Both the position numbers and the translations under genes were made by a program. From Streptomyces hawaiiensis (GTDB lineage Bacteria; Actinomycetota; Actinomycetes; Streptomycetales; Streptomycetaceae), in the NCBI RefSeq assembly GCF_004803895.1, contig NZ_CP021978.1:4774001-4838000 (forward strand): 64,000 nt of DNA. The letters are read 5' to 3'. Shown here one piece after another: positions 41,615-51,397 of the stretch. Within the stretch, counting starts at the first letter, position 1. The number at the start of each line of letters is the position of its first letter. The notes below the pieces were generated by a model, which was not told where the DNA came from, did not search any database, and saw nothing but the letters and a program-made list of their open reading frames with translations.

Positions 41615-41692
41615 CGCGGCTGGCGAAGCGTCCAGGGGCTGAAGCCGAATGCCCCTAGGGCGACCGCTCGATAGCAAGGTGCTGGAGGATCC

Positions 41693-42034
41693 GTGGACCT
41701 GTCCCTGTCGACCGAAACCATGGGCGATCGCACGATCGTCAGGGTCGGTGGCGAAATCGACGTATATACCGCGCCCAAGCTGCGCGAGCAGTTGGTCGAG
41801 CTGGTGAACGACGGCAGTTTCCACCTTGTCGTCGACATGGAGGGCGTGGACTTCCTCGACTCCACCGGGCTCGGCGTACTGGTCGGCGGCCTGAAGCGTG
41901 TGCGGGCCCATGAGGGCTCCCTGCGCCTGGTGTGCAACCAGGAGCGCATTCTGAAGATCTTCCGTATCACCGGCCTCACCAAGGTGTTCCCGATTCACAC
42001 CTCGGTCGAGGAAGCGGTTGCGGCCACCGACTGA
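41693..42034 (+). CDS. bldG: BldG anti-anti-sigma factor
   Basis: The 113-residue STAS-domain protein starts at GTG 41693 (preceded by GGAGGATCC) and has the phosphorylation site DSTGLGVLVGG with Ser at residue 57. BldG is needed for aerial mycelium and antibiotic production in S. coelicolor and works by partner switching with anti-sigma factors. The flanking order helicase-bldG-apgA-hppA is that of S. coelicolor. Confidence 0.97.
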   Translation: MDLSLSTETMGDRTIVRVGGEIDVYTAPKLREQLVELVNDGSFHLVVDMEGVDFLDSTGLGVLVGGLKRVRAHEGSLRLVCNQERILKIFRITGLTKVFPIHTSVEEAVAATD

Positions 42035-42156
42035 CACCGGTCCCGGGCTCCGTGCCCGGGCCGGACGACGTTCGGCAGAAGTGAAGACCGAGGGGGCCCG
42101 GGCTTTCGGAGGCCCGGAGCCTCCCGACAGCACGCCCGAAGTTGCGAGGGGGATGC

Positions 42157-42588
42157 ATGGCCACCGTTGAGCTCCGCTTCAGCGCGCTGCCCGAGCACGT
42201 CAGGACCGCCCGGCTGGTGGCGGCAGCGGTGGCGCGCAGGGCCGGAGTGGACGAGGCCGTCCTCGACGAGGTCAGGCTCGCCGTCGGCGAGGCGTGCACC
42301 CGAGCCGTCGGGCTGCACCAGACCGGCGGGATCTCGGCACCGGTGAAGGTGCTGCTGATCGAGGAGGAGAAGCAGTTCTCCATCGAGGTCGGCGACGAGG
42401 CCCCGCACGCGGTGGCCGGCGCCCCCGGCGCCGGACCGGGCGACCCCGACGGGGAAACCGACGAGGACGAGATGGGCCTCGCGGTCATCAGCGGACTCGT
42501 CGACGACGTCGAGGTCAGCGCCGGAGAGCACGGCGGACTGATCAAGATGACCTGGCCGACCACGCCGCCGCCGACGATTCTGGTCTGA
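42157..42588 (+). CDS. apgA: ApgA, RsbW-like anti-sigma factor partner of BldG
   Basis: The 143-residue protein has the GHKL ATPase/kinase fold of anti-sigma factors, with the N-box region VGEACTRAVGLH near residue 46 and MGLAVISGLVDDV near residue 110. The usual Asn of the N-box (EACTNA) is Arg here, so ATP binding or kinase activity may be altered. ATG 42157 follows GAGGGGG. It lies 122 bases after bldG and is probably co-transcribed; a strong terminator follows. Confidence 0.9.
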   Translation: MATVELRFSALPEHVRTARLVAAAVARRAGVDEAVLDEVRLAVGEACTRAVGLHQTGGISAPVKVLLIEEEKQFSIEVGDEAPHAVAGAPGAGPGDPDGETDEDEMGLAVISGLVDDVEVSAGEHGGLIKMTWPTTPPPTILV

Positions 42589-42613
42589 CCCCGCCGCCGC
42601 ACACACCGTTCTT

Positions 42614-42645
42614 GACGAAGGGCCCCACCCGTGGGGCCCTTCGTC
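42614..42645. terminator. Terminator of bldG-apgA
   Basis: Perfect 14-base arms GACGAAGGGCCCCA and TGGGGCCCTTCGTC flank a 4-base loop, 25 bases after apgA. Confidence 0.92.
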
Positions 42646-42862
42646 ATGTGCGGGTGTCAGTGCTCGCCTTTACAGTAGTTCCTGTGCCGTTCATCGCGTG
42701 AATTCGTTCACGATCATTCGCGCGCTCGCCGGCAGCGTCAGAATGCTTTCAGGGCATTACCTCGGAAGATTAATTCCGTTAATCGCGCTCTGTTTTGATC
42801 AGGTTCCGGTACCTACAATCCCGTCCACATCTTGAGCTCAGCCCAAGCGTCAAGGAGGACGA
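42646..42862 (+). promoter_or_regulatory. AT-rich promoter region of hppA
   Basis: The 217 bases before hppA are much richer in A and T than the surroundings. TACAAT at 42814-42819 could serve as a -10 box; no well-spaced -35 was found. AAGGAGG precedes the start codon. Confidence 0.4.
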
Positions 42863-45268
42863 ATGGCGGGGCTTTCCCTCTCACAACAGTCGGGCCATCC
42901 CACAGACCTCGCAGCCGCCGTACTGACCGATGGCAACCGCGTCCTCATCGTGGTCATCGCGGTCGTCGCACTGGCGGCACTGGCGGTCGCGGGCGTCCTG
43001 GTGCGCCAGGTACTCGCGGCCGGCGAGGGCACCGACAGCATGAAGGAGATCGCGGCAGCGGTACAGGAAGGCGCGAACGCCTATCTGGCCCGCCAGCTGC
43101 GCACACTCGGCGTATTCGCCGTGGTCGTGTTCTTCCTGCTCATGCTGCTGCCCGCGGACGACTGGAATCAGCGTGCCGGACGTTCGGTGTTCTTCCTGAT
43201 CGGAGCGGCGTTCTCGGCGGCCACCGGCTATATCGGCATGTGGCTCGCCGTACGCAGCAATGTGCGTGTCGCCGCGGCGGCGCGTGAAGCCACCCCGGCG
43301 GAAGGCGAGCCGGAAAAGGATCTGACCACCGTCTCGCACAAGGCGATGAAGATCGCCTTTCGCACGGGCGGCGTGGTCGGCATGTTCACGGTGGGCCTCG
43401 GCCTGCTCGGCGCCTCCTGCGTGGTGCTGGTGTACGCGGCCGACGCGCCGAAGGTGCTCGAGGGCTTCGGCCTCGGGGCCGCGCTGATCGCGATGTTCAT
43501 GCGGGTCGGCGGAGGCATCTTCACCAAGGCCGCCGACGTCGGCGCCGACCTGGTCGGCAAGGTCGAAAAGGGCATTCCGGAGGACGACCCGCGCAATGCC
43601 GCGACCATCGCCGACAACGTGGGCGACAACGTCGGCGACTGTGCGGGCATGGCGGCCGACCTCTTCGAGTCGTACGCCGTCACCTTGGTCGCCGCGCTGA
43701 TCCTCGGCTCGGCGGCCTTCGGCGACGCGGGGCTCGGTTTCCCGCTGCTCGTGCCGGCGATCGGTGTGATCACCGCCATGATCGGCATCTTCGCCGTGGC
43801 GCCCAGGCGCGCCGACCGCAGCGGCATGAGCGCGATCAACCGCGGGTTCTTCATCTCCGCGGTGATCTCGCTGGTGCTGGTGGCGGTGGCCGTCTTCGTC
43901 TACCTGCCGGGGAAGTACTCCGAGCTCGACGGGGTCACCGACACCGCGATCCTCGGCAAGGACGGCGACCCGAGGGTCCTCGCGCTCATCGCGGTGGCCA
44001 TCGGTATCGTGCTCGCCGCCCTGATCCAGCAACTGACCGGCTACTTCACCGAGACCAGCCGCCGGCCCGTCAGGGACATCGGCAAGTCCTCGCTCACCGG
44101 CCCGGCCACCGTCGTCCTCGCCGGTATCTCCGTCGGTCTCGAATCCGCCGTCTACACCGCCCTGTTGATCGGCCTCGGCGTATACGGGGCGTTTCTGCTC
44201 GGTGGTACGTCGATCATGCTGGCGCTGTTCGCGGTGGCGCTGGCCGGCACCGGCCTGCTCACCACGGTCGGTGTGATCGTCGCGATGGACACCTTCGGGC
44301 CGGTCTCCGACAACGCGCAGGGCATCGCGGAGATGTCCGGCGACGTCGAGGGCGCGGGGGCGCAGGTGCTCACCAACCTGGACGCGGTCGGCAACACCAC
44401 CAAGGCGATCACCAAGGGCATCGCGATCGCCACGGCCGTGCTCGCGGCGGCGGCCTTGTTCGGGTCGTACCGTGACGCGATCATCACCGGCGCACGGGAC
44501 GTGGGCGAGAAACTCAGCGGGGAGGGCGCCCCGATGAGTCTGATGATGGACATCTCGCAGCCCAACAACCTCGTGGGTCTCATCGCCGGCGCGGCGGTCG
44601 TCTTCCTCTTCTCGGGGCTGGCGATCAACGCCGTGTCGCGTTCGGCGGGTTCCGTGGTCTACGAGGTGCGGCGGCAGTTCCGCGAGAGGCCCGGGATCAT
44701 GGATTACAGCGAGAAACCGGAGTACGGCAAGGTCGTCGACATCTGCACCAGGGACGCCCTGCGGGAGCTCGCCACGCCCGGTCTGCTGGCTGTGATGGCG
44801 CCCATCTTCATCGGGTTCACGCTCGGCGTCGGACCGCTCGGCGCGTTCCTGGCGGGCGCGATCGGCGCGGGCACGCTGATGGCGGTGTTCCTCGCCAACT
44901 CCGGTGGCGCCTGGGACAACGCCAAGAAACTCGTCGAGGACGGCCACCACGGCGGCAAGGGCGGCGAGGCCCACGCGGCGACCGTGATCGGTGACACGGT
45001 CGGCGACCCCTTCAAGGACACCGCGGGCCCCGCGATCAACCCGCTGCTGAAGGTCATGAACCTGGTGTCGCTGCTCATCGCGCCCGCGGTGATCAAGTTC
45101 TCCTACGGCCCGGACAAGAGCATCGGGGTGCGGATTCTGATCGCCGCCCTGGCGTTCCTCGTGATCGCCGGGGCGGTGTACGTGTCAAAGCGGCGCGGAA
45201 TCGCCATGGGTGACGAGGACAATGCCGGGTCGGAGCCCAAGTCGGCGGATCCGGCGGTGGTTTCGTAG
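42863..45268 (+). CDS. hppA: Membrane-bound proton-translocating pyrophosphatase
   Basis: The 801-residue pump has about 16 membrane segments and couples pyrophosphate hydrolysis to H+ transport. The substrate site GGIFTKAADVGADLVGKVE (near residue 215, containing DVGADLVGKVE) and IADNVGDNVGDCAGMAADLFES region near residue 248 are intact, as is DNAKKLVEDG near residue 690. ATG 42863 has AAGGAGG at 4 bases. Long length and an extended C-terminal tail are usual in actinobacteria. Confidence 0.97.
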   Translation: MAGLSLSQQSGHPTDLAAAVLTDGNRVLIVVIAVVALAALAVAGVLVRQVLAAGEGTDSMKEIAAAVQEGANAYLARQLRTLGVFAVVVFFLLMLLPADDWNQRAGRSVFFLIGAAFSAATGYIGMWLAVRSNVRVAAAAREATPAEGEPEKDLTTVSHKAMKIAFRTGGVVGMFTVGLGLLGASCVVLVYAADAPKVLEGFGLGAALIAMFMRVGGGIFTKAADVGADLVGKVEKGIPEDDPRNAATIADNVGDNVGDCAGMAADLFESYAVTLVAALILGSAAFGDAGLGFPLLVPAIGVITAMIGIFAVAPRRADRSGMSAINRGFFISAVISLVLVAVAVFVYLPGKYSELDGVTDTAILGKDGDPRVLALIAVAIGIVLAALIQQLTGYFTETSRRPVRDIGKSSLTGPATVVLAGISVGLESAVYTALLIGLGVYGAFLLGGTSIMLALFAVALAGTGLLTTVGVIVAMDTFGPVSDNAQGIAEMSGDVEGAGAQVLTNLDAVGNTTKAITKGIAIATAVLAAAALFGSYRDAIITGARDVGEKLSGEGAPMSLMMDISQPNNLVGLIAGAAVVFLFSGLAINAVSRSAGSVVYEVRRQFRERPGIMDYSEKPEYGKVVDICTRDALRELATPGLLAVMAPIFIGFTLGVGPLGAFLAGAIGAGTLMAVFLANSGGAWDNAKKLVEDGHHGGKGGEAHAATVIGDTVGDPFKDTAGPAINPLLKVMNLVSLLIAPAVIKFSYGPDKSIGVRILIAALAFLVIAGAVYVSKRRGIAMGDEDNAGSEPKSADPAVVS

Positions 45269-45296
45269 GGAGGGTTTCCGAGCCCCGGAGCAAGGT

Positions 45297-45334
45297 GCGG
45301 GCGGGCGGCGCGCGTTGACGCGTCGCCCGCCCGC
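45297..45334. terminator. Terminator of hppA
   Basis: GCGGGCGGGCGGCGCG and CGCGTCGCCCGCCCGC pair over 16 bases with one mismatch around a 6-base loop. Confidence 0.85.
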
Positions 45335-45479
45335 GCTGTGTGGGTACACGCTCCCGCGTGAGCCTTCTCTCGCTTGGTGCAAAAGGTTACAAAACGGTCT
45401 TAATAGACGTTCGGCGTGCTGTTGCCGTGCATCCGGCGTGTATGTTCCGGGGCCGAGAGCCATGGAAGGGACCAAACCG

Positions 45480-46052
45480 GTGAACAAGAAGCTCGCGGCC
45501 GCACTGTCCGGCGGTGCGGTACTGGTACTGGCGCTGTCGGGCTGTGGCGGCGACGACAGCAACGACAAACTGGACTCCTGGGCCAAGCAGGTCTGTGACG
45601 CCGTGCAGCCGCAGGCCAAGAAGATCGAGTCGGCCAATGCCGCGATCCAGAAGGAGACCTCGGACAACAGCACGCCGGAGGACGTCCAGAAGACCGACGC
45701 ACAGGCCTTCCAGGACATGTCCGACGCCTACAAGGCGATCGGGACCGCCGTGAACAAGGCCGGGGCACCGGACGTGGAGAACGGCCAGAAGAAGCAGCAG
45801 GACGCGGTCAAGGAGCTCAACTCGATCTCCGCCTCGTACGCCTCGCTGAAGAAGCAGGTCGACGGGCTCGACACCAAGGACCAGGGCAAGTTCGCCGACG
45901 GCCTGAAGGACATCGCCACCGAGCTGGACAAGCTGAGCCAGAGCGGGAACGACGCCCTCAGGAACCTGGAGGAGGGCGAGGTCGGCCAGGCGATGGCCCA
46001 GCAGTCCAGCTGCAAGGCGGCCACGGCGTCGGCTGGGGCCACGCAGAGCTGA
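45480..46052 (+). CDS. Small secreted lipoprotein, helical
   Basis: The 190-residue protein has a signal peptide with lipobox LALSGC (Cys near residue 23). The mature part is Lys/Asp/Gln-rich and strongly helical (KKQQDAVKELNS, GDLKDIATELDKL-like segments), resembling a helical bundle. No enzymatic motif is seen. I chose GTG 45480 with GGAAGGG upstream; ATG 45462 would add six residues. Only two cysteines remain after processing (QVCDAVQ and SSCKAAT), which could pair. Confidence 0.8.
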   Translation: MNKKLAAALSGGAVLVLALSGCGGDDSNDKLDSWAKQVCDAVQPQAKKIESANAAIQKETSDNSTPEDVQKTDAQAFQDMSDAYKAIGTAVNKAGAPDVENGQKKQQDAVKELNSISASYASLKKQVDGLDTKDQGKFADGLKDIATELDKLSQSGNDALRNLEEGEVGQAMAQQSSCKAATASAGATQS

Positions 46053-46179
46053 GAAGCCGAGAACGAGCTGCTGGCAGCTCGCCGTAGCAGGCGGCTCGGC
46101 GCGGCGGTCAGCGCTGTGCCTGACGCGAACCCCGGCACGGGCACGTGCGGCAACGGCCCCGGCGGCCACAATGGGGGAC

Positions 46180-47709
46180 GTGAGTAACGCCAGTCAGTCA
46201 CCCCTGCCCCCGCTGCCCGCCTCCGACCGTCCCGATGTCGCCGCCCGGCTCCGGGACGCCCTGCTCGCGGCCTCCTTCACCGCCGACGGACTGCTCGAAC
46301 TGCTCGGCGCACCCGCGTACGCGGCACTGGCCCGGAGCGAGACCGTGCCCGCGCTCCGGGCGACCCGCGGGGACACGCCGCTGGAAATGCTCGTCCGGCT
46401 GTTCCTGCTCCAGCAGCCCGTGCCGCACGCGCGCGTGGCCGAGGTCCTGCCCGTGGACGCCTGCCTGGAGAGCGGCTGGCTGGCGAGGACCGGCGAGGAC
46501 GAACTCGCCGCCACGGTGGACGTCCGGCCCTACGGCGGGCCCGGCGGCGAGGACTGGTTCATCGTGTCGGACCTCGGCTGCGCGGTCGGCGGCGCCGGCG
46601 GGATCGGCCGGCGTGACGAGGGGGTCGTCCTCGGAGTCGGGGGCGCCTCCACGACCCTCGCCGGCATCACCGTCCGGACGCCCGTCGCCGCCGCGCTCGA
46701 CCTCGGCACAGGCTCCGGCATCCAGGCCCTGCACGCCGCGCAGCACGCCACGCGCGTGACGGCCACCGACCTCAACCCGCGCGCCCTGCACATCACCGCC
46801 CTCACGCTGGCGCTGTCCGGCACCGCGGCCGCCGATCTGCGCGAGGGCTCCCTCTTCGAGCCGGTGCGGGGCGACGAGACGTACGACCTGATCGTCTCCA
46901 ACCCGCCCTTCGTGATCTCGCCCGGCGCCCGGCTCACCTACCGCGACGGCGGGATGGGCGGGGACGATCTGTGCCGCACGCTCGTTCAGGAGGCAGGGGA
47001 ACGGCTGAACGAGGGCGGGTTCGCGCAGTTCCTCGCCAACTGGCAGCACGTGGAAGGGGAGGATTGGCAGGACAGGCTCAGGTCATGGGTGCCCCGGGGC
47101 TGCGACGCGTGGATCGTGCAGCGCGAGGTGCAGGACGTCAATCAGTACGCCGAGCTGTGGCTGCGTGACGCCGGCGACCACCAGGGCGACGCGGCGGAGT
47201 ACCAGGCGCGGTACGACGCATGGCTCGACGAGTTCGAGGCACGCAAGGTGAAGGCCGTCGGCTTCGGCTGGATCACCCTGCGCAGGACGAGCGCCGCCGT
47301 GCCCTCGCTCACGGTGGAGGAGTGGCCCCACCCGGTCGAGCAGCCGCTCGGCGACACGATCCGGGCCCACTTCGACCGGCTCGACCACCTGCGCGACCGC
47401 GATGACGCCGCCCTGCTCGCAGGACACTTCCGGCTCGCCGCCGAGATCGTGCAGGAGCAGGTCGGGCTGCCCGGCGCGGAGGACCCCGAGCATGTCGTGC
47501 TTCGCCAGAACCGCGGCATGCGCAGGGCCACCCGGGTGGACACGGTCGGCGCGGGCTTCGCGGGCGTCTGCGACGGCACGATGAGCGCGGGCCGCATCCT
47601 CGACGCCATCGCCCAGCTGATCGGCGAGGACCCGGTGCTGCTGCGCGACCGCACACCGGCCCAGATCCGGCTGCTGGTCGAGCAGGGGTTCCTGGAGCCG
47701 GTCCGCTGA
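46180..47709 (+). CDS. Class I SAM-dependent methyltransferase (NPPF type)
   Basis: The 509-residue protein has LDLGTGSGIQALHAA near residue 170 (SAM motif I) and SNPPFVISPG near residue 243, the catalytic motif of enzymes that methylate an amide or base nitrogen, as in HemK/PrmC and RlmG/RsmC. An N-terminal DUF7059-like helical domain and a long C-terminal domain frame the fold. The substrate is unknown; rRNA or protein glutamine are both possible. GTG 46180 (MSNASQ) follows GGGGG; ATG 46171 is the alternative. Confidence 0.85.
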   Translation: MSNASQSPLPPLPASDRPDVAARLRDALLAASFTADGLLELLGAPAYAALARSETVPALRATRGDTPLEMLVRLFLLQQPVPHARVAEVLPVDACLESGWLARTGEDELAATVDVRPYGGPGGEDWFIVSDLGCAVGGAGGIGRRDEGVVLGVGGASTTLAGITVRTPVAAALDLGTGSGIQALHAAQHATRVTATDLNPRALHITALTLALSGTAAADLREGSLFEPVRGDETYDLIVSNPPFVISPGARLTYRDGGMGGDDLCRTLVQEAGERLNEGGFAQFLANWQHVEGEDWQDRLRSWVPRGCDAWIVQREVQDVNQYAELWLRDAGDHQGDAAEYQARYDAWLDEFEARKVKAVGFGWITLRRTSAAVPSLTVEEWPHPVEQPLGDTIRAHFDRLDHLRDRDDAALLAGHFRLAAEIVQEQVGLPGAEDPEHVVLRQNRGMRRATRVDTVGAGFAGVCDGTMSAGRILDAIAQLIGEDPVLLRDRTPAQIRLLVEQGFLEPVR

Positions 47710-47944
47710 GACAGCCGCCGGGATGGCCGGGGAGGAGCCTGCCGCGGGCCCGTCGAGGCGGCTCGCCAACAAATTCGAGTCGATTTGAACACCTCGCCTG
47801 AAACGGGTCATGAGGAACCGGACGCCCTTGATCCACCGTCCTGTCGCCCCGGCGTTCACCTCGGGTTCGCCTGCCCGCCGCCCGTGCGTGTCAGCCTCCC
47901 GTGGCTGGAGATGCGCGGACAGGGGAAGAGGGGCGCGGCGGGTC

Positions 47945-48142
47945 ATGGAGAGCGAACCGGCGATCTTCGCGGGAGCGGTGTTCTCCCTGTTCGGAGGCGG
48001 GCTGCTGGCGTGGACCGTGACGCGTGTGTGTCAGGAGCGGCCCGTCGCCGAGGGGGCGAGGCCGGTCGCATCGGCGACCCTCGCCGGCGTCGTCGGGGTG
48101 CTCGCTCTGGCGGCCGGAACGTGGTGCTTCACCCGCCTGTGA
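47945..48142 (+). CDS. Small two-helix membrane protein
   Basis: The 65-residue protein starts MESEPAIFAGAVFSLFGGG and has two hydrophobic segments separated by a charged loop (CQERPVAEGARP). It lies between the methyltransferase and topA, an arrangement I recall for Streptomyces. Third-position GC bias is high. Function is unknown. Confidence 0.7.
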   Translation: MESEPAIFAGAVFSLFGGGLLAWTVTRVCQERPVAEGARPVASATLAGVVGVLALAAGTWCFTRL

Positions 48143-48387
48143 GGACCCCTCCGGCGACGTATCCGCGGGTGACCGGGGCGTCGCACTCCGCACAGGGGCG
48201 GGCAGGCTCCCGCTACTCCGGGCGGCAGGATTGGTGGTAGTCGGGTTACCGTTCGAGTGGCCGTTGCGGGCTTTTCCCGTTTGACACGGGGGCGGGATGT
48301 ACCGTCACACTCCGCAGCGTCACCACGTACTCAGCCCCGGTAAGCGACTCCGGGGAGCCCCAGCGTCGACCGGAGAGAAGAGCGAAG

Positions 48388-51243
48388 TTGTCCCCGACCA
48401 GCGAGACCGCGAACGGCGGCCGCCGACTCGTCATCGTCGAGTCGCCTGCCAAGGCGAAGACGATCAAGGGCTATCTCGGCCCCGGATACACCGTCGAGGC
48501 GAGCGTCGGGCACATCCGCGACCTTCCCAACGGCGCCGCCGAGGTGCCCGAGAAGTACACCGGCGAGGTGCGCCGCCTCGGTGTGGACGTCGAACACGAC
48601 TTCGCGCCGATCTATGTGGTCAACGCGGACAAAAAGGCGCAGGTCAAGAAGCTCAAGGACCTGCTGAAGGAGTCCGACGAGCTCTTCCTCGCCACCGATG
48701 AGGACCGCGAGGGCGAGGCCATCGCGTGGCATCTCCAGGAGGTGCTCAAGCCCAAGGTCCCGGTCAAGCGGATGGTCTTCCACGAGATCACCAAGGCCGC
48801 GATCCAGGCCGCCGTCGCCAACCCGCGCGAGCTGAACCAGAAGCTCGTCGACGCCCAGGAGACCCGCCGCATCCTCGACCGCCTCTACGGCTACGAGGTC
48901 TCGCCGGTCCTGTGGAAGAAGGTCATGCCGCGGCTGTCCGCGGGCCGTGTCCAGTCGGTCGCCACACGACTCGTCGTGGAGCGGGAACGCGAGCGCATCG
49001 CCTTTCGCTCGGCTGAGTACTGGGACCTGACGGGCACCTTCGCGACCGGCCGCGAGGGAGACTCGTCGGACCCGTCGTCGCTGGTCGCGCGCCTGCAGAC
49101 CGTCGACGGCAGGCGGGTCGCGCAGGGCCGCGACTTCGACTCCCTGGGACAACTGAAGAGCGCGAACACCCTCCACCTCGACGAGGCGAACGCCCGCGCC
49201 CTGGCCGCCGCCCTCGAGGACACGCGGTTCGCGGTGCGCTCCGTCGAGTCCAAGCCGTACCGCCGCTCGCCGTACGCCCCGTTCCGTACGACGACGCTGC
49301 AGCAGGAGGCCAGCCGCAAGCTCGGCTTCGGCGCGAAGGCCACCATGCAGGTCGCGCAGAAGCTGTACGAGAACGGCTACATCACCTACATGCGTACGGA
49401 CTCCACGACCCTGAGCGACACGGCGGTCGCCGCCGCCCGCGCCCAGGTCACGCAGCTGTACGGCGCCGACTACCTGCCGCCGCAGCCGAGGACGTACGCC
49501 GGGAAGGTCAAGAACGCGCAGGAGGCCCACGAGGCGATCCGCCCCTCGGGTGATCGTTTCCGCACTCCCGCCGAGACCGGACTGACCGGTGACCAGTTCA
49601 AGCTCTACGAGCTGATCTGGAAGCGGACCGTCGCCTCCCAGATGAAGGACGCGACCGGCAACAGCGTCACGGTGAAGATCGGCGGCACGGCGGCCGACGG
49701 CCGGGACGTCGAGTTCAGCGCGTCCGGCAAGACGATCACCTTCCACGGCTTCCTCAAGGCCTACGTCGAGGGCGCCGACGACCCGAACGCCGAGCTGGAC
49801 GACCGCGAGCGCCGGCTGCCCCAGGTCTCCGAGGGCGACGCCCTGAGCGCTCGGGAGATCACGGTCGACGGGCACGCCACCAAGCCCCCGGCCCGCTACA
49901 CCGAGGCCTCTCTGGTCAAGGAGCTCGAAGAGCGCGAGATCGGCCGCCCGTCGACGTACGCGTCGATCATCGGCACGATCCTCGACCGCGGCTACGTTTT
50001 CAAGAAGGGCACGGCCCTGGTGCCGTCCTTCCTGAGCTTCGCCGTGGTCAACCTCCTGGAGAAGCACTTCGGGCGGCTCGTCGACTACGACTTCACCGCC
50101 AGGATGGAGGACGACCTCGACCGCATCGCCCGCGGCGAGGCCAAGTCCGTGCCGTGGCTGAAGCGGTTCTACTTCGGCGAGACAGAGCCCGACAGCGGCT
50201 CCGCCGCGGGGGTCGGCGGCGCCGCGGCCGACGCCGGCAACGGCGACGGGGACCACCTCGGCGGCCTCAAGGAGCTGGTGACGGACCTGGGCGCGATCGA
50301 CGCGCGCGAGGTGTCGTCGTTCCCGGTGGCCAACGGCATCGTGCTGCGCGTCGGCCGCTACGGGCCGTACATCGAGCGCGGCGAGAAGGACACCGAGCAG
50401 CACCAGCGCGCCGACATCCCCGACGACCTGGCGCCCGACGAGCTGACCGCCGACCTCGCGGAGGAACTGCTCGCCAAGCCGAGCGGTGACTACGAGCTGG
50501 GCACGGACCCGGCCACCGGCCACACGATCGTCGCCAAGGACGGCCGTTACGGCCCGTATGTGACGGAGATCCTCCCCGAGGGCACCCCGAAGACGGGCAA
50601 GAACGCGGTCAAGCCGCGCACGGCGTCCTTGTTCAAGACGATGTCCCTGGACACGGTGACCCTCGACGAGGCCCTGAAGCTGATGTCGCTGCCGCGCGTG
50701 GTCGGCGCCGACGCCGAGGGCCAGGAGATCACCGCGCAGAACGGCCGCTACGGTCCGTACCTGAAGAAGGGCGCGGACTCGCGCTCGCTCCAGGCCGAGG
50801 AGCAGCTCTTCACGATCACGCTGGAGGAGGCGCTGGCGATCTACGCCCAGCCCAAGCAGCGTGGCCGGGCCGCGGCCAAGCCGCCGCTGAAGGAACTGGG
50901 CACCGACCCGGTCAGCGAGAAGCCGGTCGTGGTCAAGGACGGCCGCTTCGGCCCGTACGTCACCGACGGCGAGACCAACGCGACCCTGCGCTCCGGCGAC
51001 AGCGTCGAGGAGATCACCCCGGAGCGCGGTTTCGAGCTGCTCGCCGAGAAGCGAGCCAAGACGCCGGCGAAGAAGACCGCGAAGAAGGCGGCCAAGAAGG
51101 CGCCGGCGAAGAAGACGACGACGGCCAAGAAGACCGCGGCGAAGAAGACCACGACCGCGAAGAAGACGACGGCGAAGAAGACCACCACGGCGAAGAAGAC
51201 GGCCGCCAAGACGGCGACCGCTACCAAGTCCGCGGAGGACTGA
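48388..51243 (+). CDS. topA: DNA topoisomerase I with Lys/Ala/Thr-rich tail
   Basis: The 951-residue type IA enzyme relaxes negative supercoils. The TOPRIM domain has VIVESPAKAKTIKGYLG near residue 14 and DEDREGEAIAWHL near residue 103; the nucleophile Tyr is in ITYMRTDST near residue 333. The C-terminal region carries several repeats with DGRYGPYV-type sequence, and the last 65 residues are a KKTAAKKTTTAKK tail that improves processivity in Streptomyces TopA. The usual zinc fingers are absent, as in actinobacteria. The start is TTG 48388 after GAGAGAAG. Confidence 0.96.
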   Translation: MSPTSETANGGRRLVIVESPAKAKTIKGYLGPGYTVEASVGHIRDLPNGAAEVPEKYTGEVRRLGVDVEHDFAPIYVVNADKKAQVKKLKDLLKESDELFLATDEDREGEAIAWHLQEVLKPKVPVKRMVFHEITKAAIQAAVANPRELNQKLVDAQETRRILDRLYGYEVSPVLWKKVMPRLSAGRVQSVATRLVVERERERIAFRSAEYWDLTGTFATGREGDSSDPSSLVARLQTVDGRRVAQGRDFDSLGQLKSANTLHLDEANARALAAALEDTRFAVRSVESKPYRRSPYAPFRTTTLQQEASRKLGFGAKATMQVAQKLYENGYITYMRTDSTTLSDTAVAAARAQVTQLYGADYLPPQPRTYAGKVKNAQEAHEAIRPSGDRFRTPAETGLTGDQFKLYELIWKRTVASQMKDATGNSVTVKIGGTAADGRDVEFSASGKTITFHGFLKAYVEGADDPNAELDDRERRLPQVSEGDALSAREITVDGHATKPPARYTEASLVKELEEREIGRPSTYASIIGTILDRGYVFKKGTALVPSFLSFAVVNLLEKHFGRLVDYDFTARMEDDLDRIARGEAKSVPWLKRFYFGETEPDSGSAAGVGGAAADAGNGDGDHLGGLKELVTDLGAIDAREVSSFPVANGIVLRVGRYGPYIERGEKDTEQHQRADIPDDLAPDELTADLAEELLAKPSGDYELGTDPATGHTIVAKDGRYGPYVTEILPEGTPKTGKNAVKPRTASLFKTMSLDTVTLDEALKLMSLPRVVGADAEGQEITAQNGRYGPYLKKGADSRSLQAEEQLFTITLEEALAIYAQPKQRGRAAAKPPLKELGTDPVSEKPVVVKDGRFGPYVTDGETNATLRSGDSVEEITPERGFELLAEKRAKTPAKKTAKKAAKKAPAKKTTTAKKTAAKKTTTAKKTTAKKTTTAKKTAAKTATATKSAED

Positions 51244-51311
51244 GGCCGTTCGAGCCCTGTGAGGGACCCGGACCGCCGCGTACGGATCTTCGCCCAGGGT
51301 TCGGAAAGCGA

Positions 51312-51342
51312 ACGCCCCGGCAACACTTCGGTGTCGGGGCGT
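51312..51342. terminator. Hairpin between topA and the tmk fusion gene
   Basis: ACGCCCC and GGGGCGT form the outer stem and ACAC/GTGT the inner stem around TTCG, with a small bulge. It lies about 70 bases after topA. Confidence 0.6.
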
Positions 51343-51397
51343 GCGCATGCCAGCCCGCGCCCCCCAGGGTGTCGGCGGCTCCCGATAGGCTGAACGC

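Noticed and set aside
42881..44974. Minus-strand frame of nearly 700 codons within hppA
   Set aside because: It is His/Asp/Arg-rich low-quality sequence antisense to an unmistakable pyrophosphatase.
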